From JACCTH01 sp050741915 (GTDB lineage Bacteria > Actinomycetota > Acidimicrobiia > Spongiisociales > ZC4RG35), in the NCBI GenBank assembly GCA_050741915.1, contig JBOGEX010000057.1, positions 5,943 through 69,942 on the forward strand: a stretch of 64,000 nt of DNA, in the 5' to 3' direction. Under the pieces are notes generated by a model. That model did no database searches. It was not told the origin of the DNA and was given only the letters and a program-made list of their open reading frames with translations. Positions 61,499 to 64,000 of this stretch are shown here, in pieces. Position numbers and translations under genes: made by a program. Numbering within the stretch: position 1 is the first letter of the stretch; every line of letters begins with the position of its first letter.

Positions 61499-61527
61499 AG
61501 ACTAACGAACGATCGTTCGTTAGTCAA
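61499..61527 (-). promoter_or_regulatory. paaA: paaA promoter overlapped by a TetR-type operator
   Basis: On the minus strand TTGACT (61522-61527) and TAGTCT (61499-61504) are separated by exactly 17 nt, a good -35/-10 pair. A perfect 24-bp palindrome (61501-61524, half-site ACTAACGAACGA) covers nearly all of it. The start point would fall at or next to the paaA ATG. A TetR dimer bound here would block RNA polymerase. Confidence 0.8.
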
Positions 61528-62321
61528 GGCCTATAGTCGACTACCTGGGCCTGGCTGATCCGACCGAGCGGACCGACGGTGTCGAAAACCAGGGTGTCGG
61601 CCATCCCGATCCCGGATCGATGCTGACGAGCCACCGATTGCATCCCGACCCATTCCCCCACCGGAAGCCGATCCGAGTAGAGGGTGATGTCGGGGTTGAT
61701 GTAGAGCCACTCCCGCGGGTCGAGGCTCTGGGAGTTTCCATTCGACATATCGGCGATCGTTGCCAGGCGAACGAATGGGCTCAGCTCTTCCCCCTCGACC
61801 ACCGGATACTTCAGTCGGAACCACGAGGTTCCGGGGCCATACGAGAGAAAGCTGTCGTCGACCGTCCGCACCTCGACCGCCTGGTAGTGGAATCGGGGCA
61901 ATCCTTCCCGCGGCCCAAACCGGTCCGACCACCTCATCGGTTCCAGCGCCTCGGGCGGAGGCGGAGGCTCCCATTCCGGGATCAGCGGCTGCAGATCGAG
62001 TTCTGCCAGGCGAATCTTGAGCGCCGAGACTCGACCCACCTCGAGGTCGGCGGCATAGAGGAAGGCGTCAACCACCTGGATCCGCTTCCCGTCTCTCCGG
62101 ACCACGGTCTCAGTCCGGAGAGGAGACATGGGAACCGGCCGAAAGAGGTCGACAGTAAAGCGGACGACCTGCATCGGTACCGCGGTTGGCACCAGATCGA
62201 CCGCTCTCGCCAGTAGTCCGGCCGGCGGACTCCCATGCTGGGTGTGATCGTCCCATCCCCCTCGAACCAATTCCGAGGGGACAAAAACGTCATCGTCCTT
62301 CGTGAACAGCGCCTGTGTCAT
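61524..62321 (-). CDS. Acyl-CoA thioesterase family protein (TesB/4HBT-like double hotdog)
   Basis: From ATG 62321 (MTQALFTKDDDVFVPSELVRGGWDDHTQHGSPPAGLLARAV) the 265-residue protein has two hotdog-like halves: about 1-115 (RFTVDLFRPVPMSPLRTETVVRRDGKRIQVVDAFLYA) and about 145-265 (ATIADMSNGNSQSLDPREWLYINPDITLY). Its stop codon ends inside the paaA operator, so the paaA promoter lies at its 3' end. It may release CoA esters that accumulate during phenylacetate breakdown (inferred). Open frame continues upstream to 62756 but without homology. Confidence 0.87.
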   Translation of the reverse strand: MTQALFTKDDDVFVPSELVRGGWDDHTQHGSPPAGLLARAVDLVPTAVPMQVVRFTVDLFRPVPMSPLRTETVVRRDGKRIQVVDAFLYAADLEVGRVSALKIRLAELDLQPLIPEWEPPPPPEALEPMRWSDRFGPREGLPRFHYQAVEVRTVDDSFLSYGPGTSWFRLKYPVVEGEELSPFVRLATIADMSNGNSQSLDPREWLYINPDITLYSDRLPVGEWVGMQSVARQHRSGIGMADTLVFDTVGPLGRISQAQVVDYRP

Positions 62322-62627
62322 GAGCCGGAAACCGTAACGGTCCCGGCACGGTGCCCCCCAACCCGATGCCCACCAAATTTGGTCACTGACGAACGCTTCC
62401 CGGCAAACTTGGAACTGGCGCCCCGGTACTCGTTCGCCAGCTACCGAATTAGCCAGGAAGCGGGCGAGGGCGACCGAATTTGGATTTCTTGCCGGCAAGT
62501 CCTTGCGTTCCGCGCCACACTGAGCGCCTACGGATTCATCTTCGCCGTCGTGGTTGTCCCAATGGTCACCATCGCCCAGTTGGTTCTCGCCTCGTTCCTC
62601 GTGCTTGCGATCGGTACCGGCTGAGCG
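62322..62627. other. 306-nt gap without a supported gene
   Basis: No recognisable gene on either strand. A plus-strand frame ending at 62624 has a hydrophobic end (FIFAVVVVPMVTIAQLVLASFLVLAIG), which may be the remains of a membrane gene next to the ABC relic that follows. The thioesterase promoter should be at the left end. Confidence 0.5.
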
Positions 62628-63113
62628 ATGTTGCAGATCGAGGACCTCCACAAGTCCTATGGCCGGGTCAACGCTCTTAACGGTTGCAGCTTCGCCGCGG
62701 TCCCCAGCCGAATGCTCGGCTTCCTCGGACCCAACGGCGTCGGTGCCGGACTCCACCTAGTAGGCGCCGAGACCGAGATCCCGAGCGCACACGAGCTCCT
62801 CGCACCGACGCTCGTTCGTTCCCAAACGCTGTCGACTCTGAATGAGGCCGTATTTCGGGACGAGATCCCGGCCGACGTCGCCCGCGAGCGCCTCCGCCGC
62901 ATCGGGAGGATGCCGATCAGGCTCCTCGGCGACGCGGTGCTTCGGCGTCGGGCCTGGGAGCTGGCGGATCAGATAGGATGGGCGTCGACCTACATCGCCG
63001 AGTACGTCGCACTCACTCAGCTCCAGGCAGACGCGTTCATTACGCTCGACACAGACCTGGCGCGCAGCGTTAAAGGGATCGTCACTACCGCGTCGATTGT
63101 CGCGTTGAGTTAA
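62628..63113 (+). pseudogene. Chimeric relic: ABC ATPase N-terminus joined to a truncated PIN domain
   Basis: The 161-codon frame begins MLQIEDLHKSYGRVNALNGC...GFLGPNGVGA, the start of an ABC ATPase up to its Walker A, which breaks off before the GKTT. From about residue 45 it continues with a VapC-like C-terminal part (LLAPTLVRSQTLSTLNEAVFRDEIPADVARERL, RRRAWELADQIGWASTYIAEYVALTQLQADAFITLDTDLAR). The N-terminal catalytic Asp of the PIN domain is missing, and the usual STYDAEYVAL reads STYIAEYVAL, losing another catalytic Asp. Two unrelated gene ends were joined by deletion. I expect no ATPase or RNase activity. Confidence 0.75.
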
Positions 63114-63122
63114 GGAGACCCG

Positions 63123-63929
63123 GTGACTGACAGCATCACCGTCGAACGAATCGATCAGGTTGCTGTGGTTTGGCTCGATCGCCCGAAAAAGCTAAACGCC
63201 CTCTCCCCGGAGATGTGGTCGGAGCTTCCCCGCGTCGTCGGAGATCTCGGCCACGACCCCGAGGTTCGAGTTGTCGTCGTAAGGGGACGAGGGCCCGCTT
63301 TCACGGTTGGGATCGATCTCGGGATGCTGGCCTCGATCTCACCGGAAGGGAGGTCGGAGGCGGAGCGCCGCCGCACCTTGCTCGGCACCATCAAACGACT
63401 GCAGCACACATTCAACGCCCTGGCCGATTGTCCCAAGCCGGTGATCGCTGCCATCCACGGACACTGCCTGGGGGCAGGTATCGACCTCATCGCCGCTTGT
63501 GACATCCGTTGGGCTGCGGAGGACGCCACATTCTCGGTGCGAGAGACACGAATGGGTTTGGTGGCCGACGTCGGGACCTTGCAGAGGCTGCCGCGCATCA
63601 TTGGTCCCGGTCATTTGGCCGAACTCGTCTTCAGCGGGATGGATATTGGAGCGGCGCAAGCCTTGGAGATGGGACTCGTCTCCCGGGTGCTGTCCGACGA
63701 GGCGAACCTGCACAAAGAAGTGATGGAGCTGGCAAGGCAGATTGCCTCCAACTCGCCCCTCGTCGTCCAAGGCGCCAAGGCGGTGCTCCGTGCCGGCGAG
63801 GGCCGGCCCCTCGATCAGGCCCTCGATTACATGGCCTTGTGGAACGCGGCCTTCCTCATCTCCGATGACCTCGACGAAGCAATCGCCGCCCATGCCGAGG
63901 GGCGGGCGCCGCGATTCGAGGTCAAGTAG
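63123..63929 (+). CDS. Enoyl-CoA hydratase/isomerase, dienoyl-CoA isomerase (ECH1)-like
   Basis: The 268-residue crotonase-family protein starts at GTG 63123 after AAGGAG. It has KKLNALSPEMW, the oxyanion loops RGPAFTVGIDLGML and HGHCLGAGIDLIAACDIRWA, and RETRMGLVADVGTLQRLPRIIG. The last motif, with Glu and Asp spaced 8 apart, matches the catalytic acids of delta3,5-delta2,4-dienoyl-CoA isomerase rather than the two Glu of hydratase. A role in beta-oxidation of unsaturated acids is likely; a link to paa is only by position. Confidence 0.9.
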   Translation: MTDSITVERIDQVAVVWLDRPKKLNALSPEMWSELPRVVGDLGHDPEVRVVVVRGRGPAFTVGIDLGMLASISPEGRSEAERRRTLLGTIKRLQHTFNALADCPKPVIAAIHGHCLGAGIDLIAACDIRWAAEDATFSVRETRMGLVADVGTLQRLPRIIGPGHLAELVFSGMDIGAAQALEMGLVSRVLSDEANLHKEVMELARQIASNSPLVVQGAKAVLRAGEGRPLDQALDYMALWNAAFLISDDLDEAIAAHAEGRAPRFEVK

Positions 63930-63931
63930 GC

Positions 63932-63977
63932 GCATTCTGAGGGTTGAAAACGTAGTTTGACGACGGTTTAAACCCAA
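63932..63977 (+). terminator. Hairpin after the crotonase gene (diverged family A element)
   Basis: GGGTTGAAAACGT (63941-63953) pairs with ACGGTTTAAACCC (63963-63975) in 11 of 13 positions. It starts 2 nt after the stop codon, as the family A elements do after their genes. Confidence 0.55.
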
Positions 63978-64000
63978 GGATTTAGTTTTCCTCTACATCT

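Noticed and set aside
62235..62624. A membrane protein gene upstream of the ABC relic
   Set aside because: Only the last 30 residues look like a helix; the first part is antisense to the thioesterase gene. At most a relic.

Overview
The window is a gene-dense, high-GC bacterial chromosome segment (roughly 60-65 % GC by eye). It has many GTG/TTG starts, many 4-nt stop/start overlaps (ATGA, GTGA, TTGA) and several genes whose start codon sits about 6-9 nt after a TANNNT -10 hexamer (leaderless mRNAs). With an LCP-family wall enzyme, an Eis-type acetyltransferase relic, an AbiEi/Vsr-like protein and a paaABCDE cluster run by a TetR regulator, this points to Actinomycetota, perhaps a deep lineage such as Acidimicrobiia. 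The taxon is an inference; no rRNA, tRNA or CRISPR array was found.

Layout. 1-1980: 5' part of a membrane PAS-PAS histidine kinase running off the left edge. 2041-5109: NEW3-domain protein plus ABC ATPase and permease. 5110-8292: a structured leader with a Cys-codon-rich leader peptide, then osmC-like, metY and metX (sulfur assimilation into homocysteine). 8293-12678: a palindromic repeat, glutaryl-CoA dehydrogenase, an unknown gene and a fused E1 alpha/beta 2-oxoacid dehydrogenase. 12653-16922: membrane-anchored unknown, argS, GNAT enzyme. 16919-24820 (minus): hyuA-hyuB-glcD-glcE-glcF-membrane protein, with two 41-nt palindromes between hyuA and hyuB. 24836-27594: Nfu-N protein, two membrane-anchored unknowns, an eis-like gene with an internal stop. 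27707-32304: glnA, then purA-purD-purE. 32301-38097: NHL/Vgb-like lipoprotein and YcaQ glycosylase (minus), purB and a CPA2 antiporter (plus). 38196-42382: AbiEi/Vsr-like protein, then GATase - PaaI-like thioesterase - LCP - ROK kinase (minus). 42496-51482: purC-purS-purQ-purL, an ABC exporter with an apparent frameshift, vapBC, purF-purM. 51492-57243: class III aminotransferase, lipoprotein, GlsB/YeaQ protein and a three-gene membrane/methyltransferase operon. 57306-62321 (minus): thioesterase, paaABCDE and its TetR gene. 62322-63113: gene debris. 63123-63929: dienoyl-CoA isomerase-like protein.

How it fits together. Ten purine genes (purA, B, C, D, E, F, L, M, Q, S) lie in four short transcription units scattered over 22 kb; purN/T, purK and purH are absent here. 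Degradative genes (paa, glutaryl-CoA dehydrogenase, branched-chain E1, hydantoinase/oxoprolinase, glycolate oxidase, GABA-type aminotransferase) suggest a heterotroph living on aromatic and amino acids.

Most interesting non-gene signals: the Cys leader/attenuator at 5131-5306; the paaA promoter whose -35/-10 lie inside a perfect 24-bp palindrome; a roughly 140-200 nt palindromic repeat that supplies coding sequence at the ends of two genes; and three families of 41-48 nt hairpin repeats, one with compensatory base changes.
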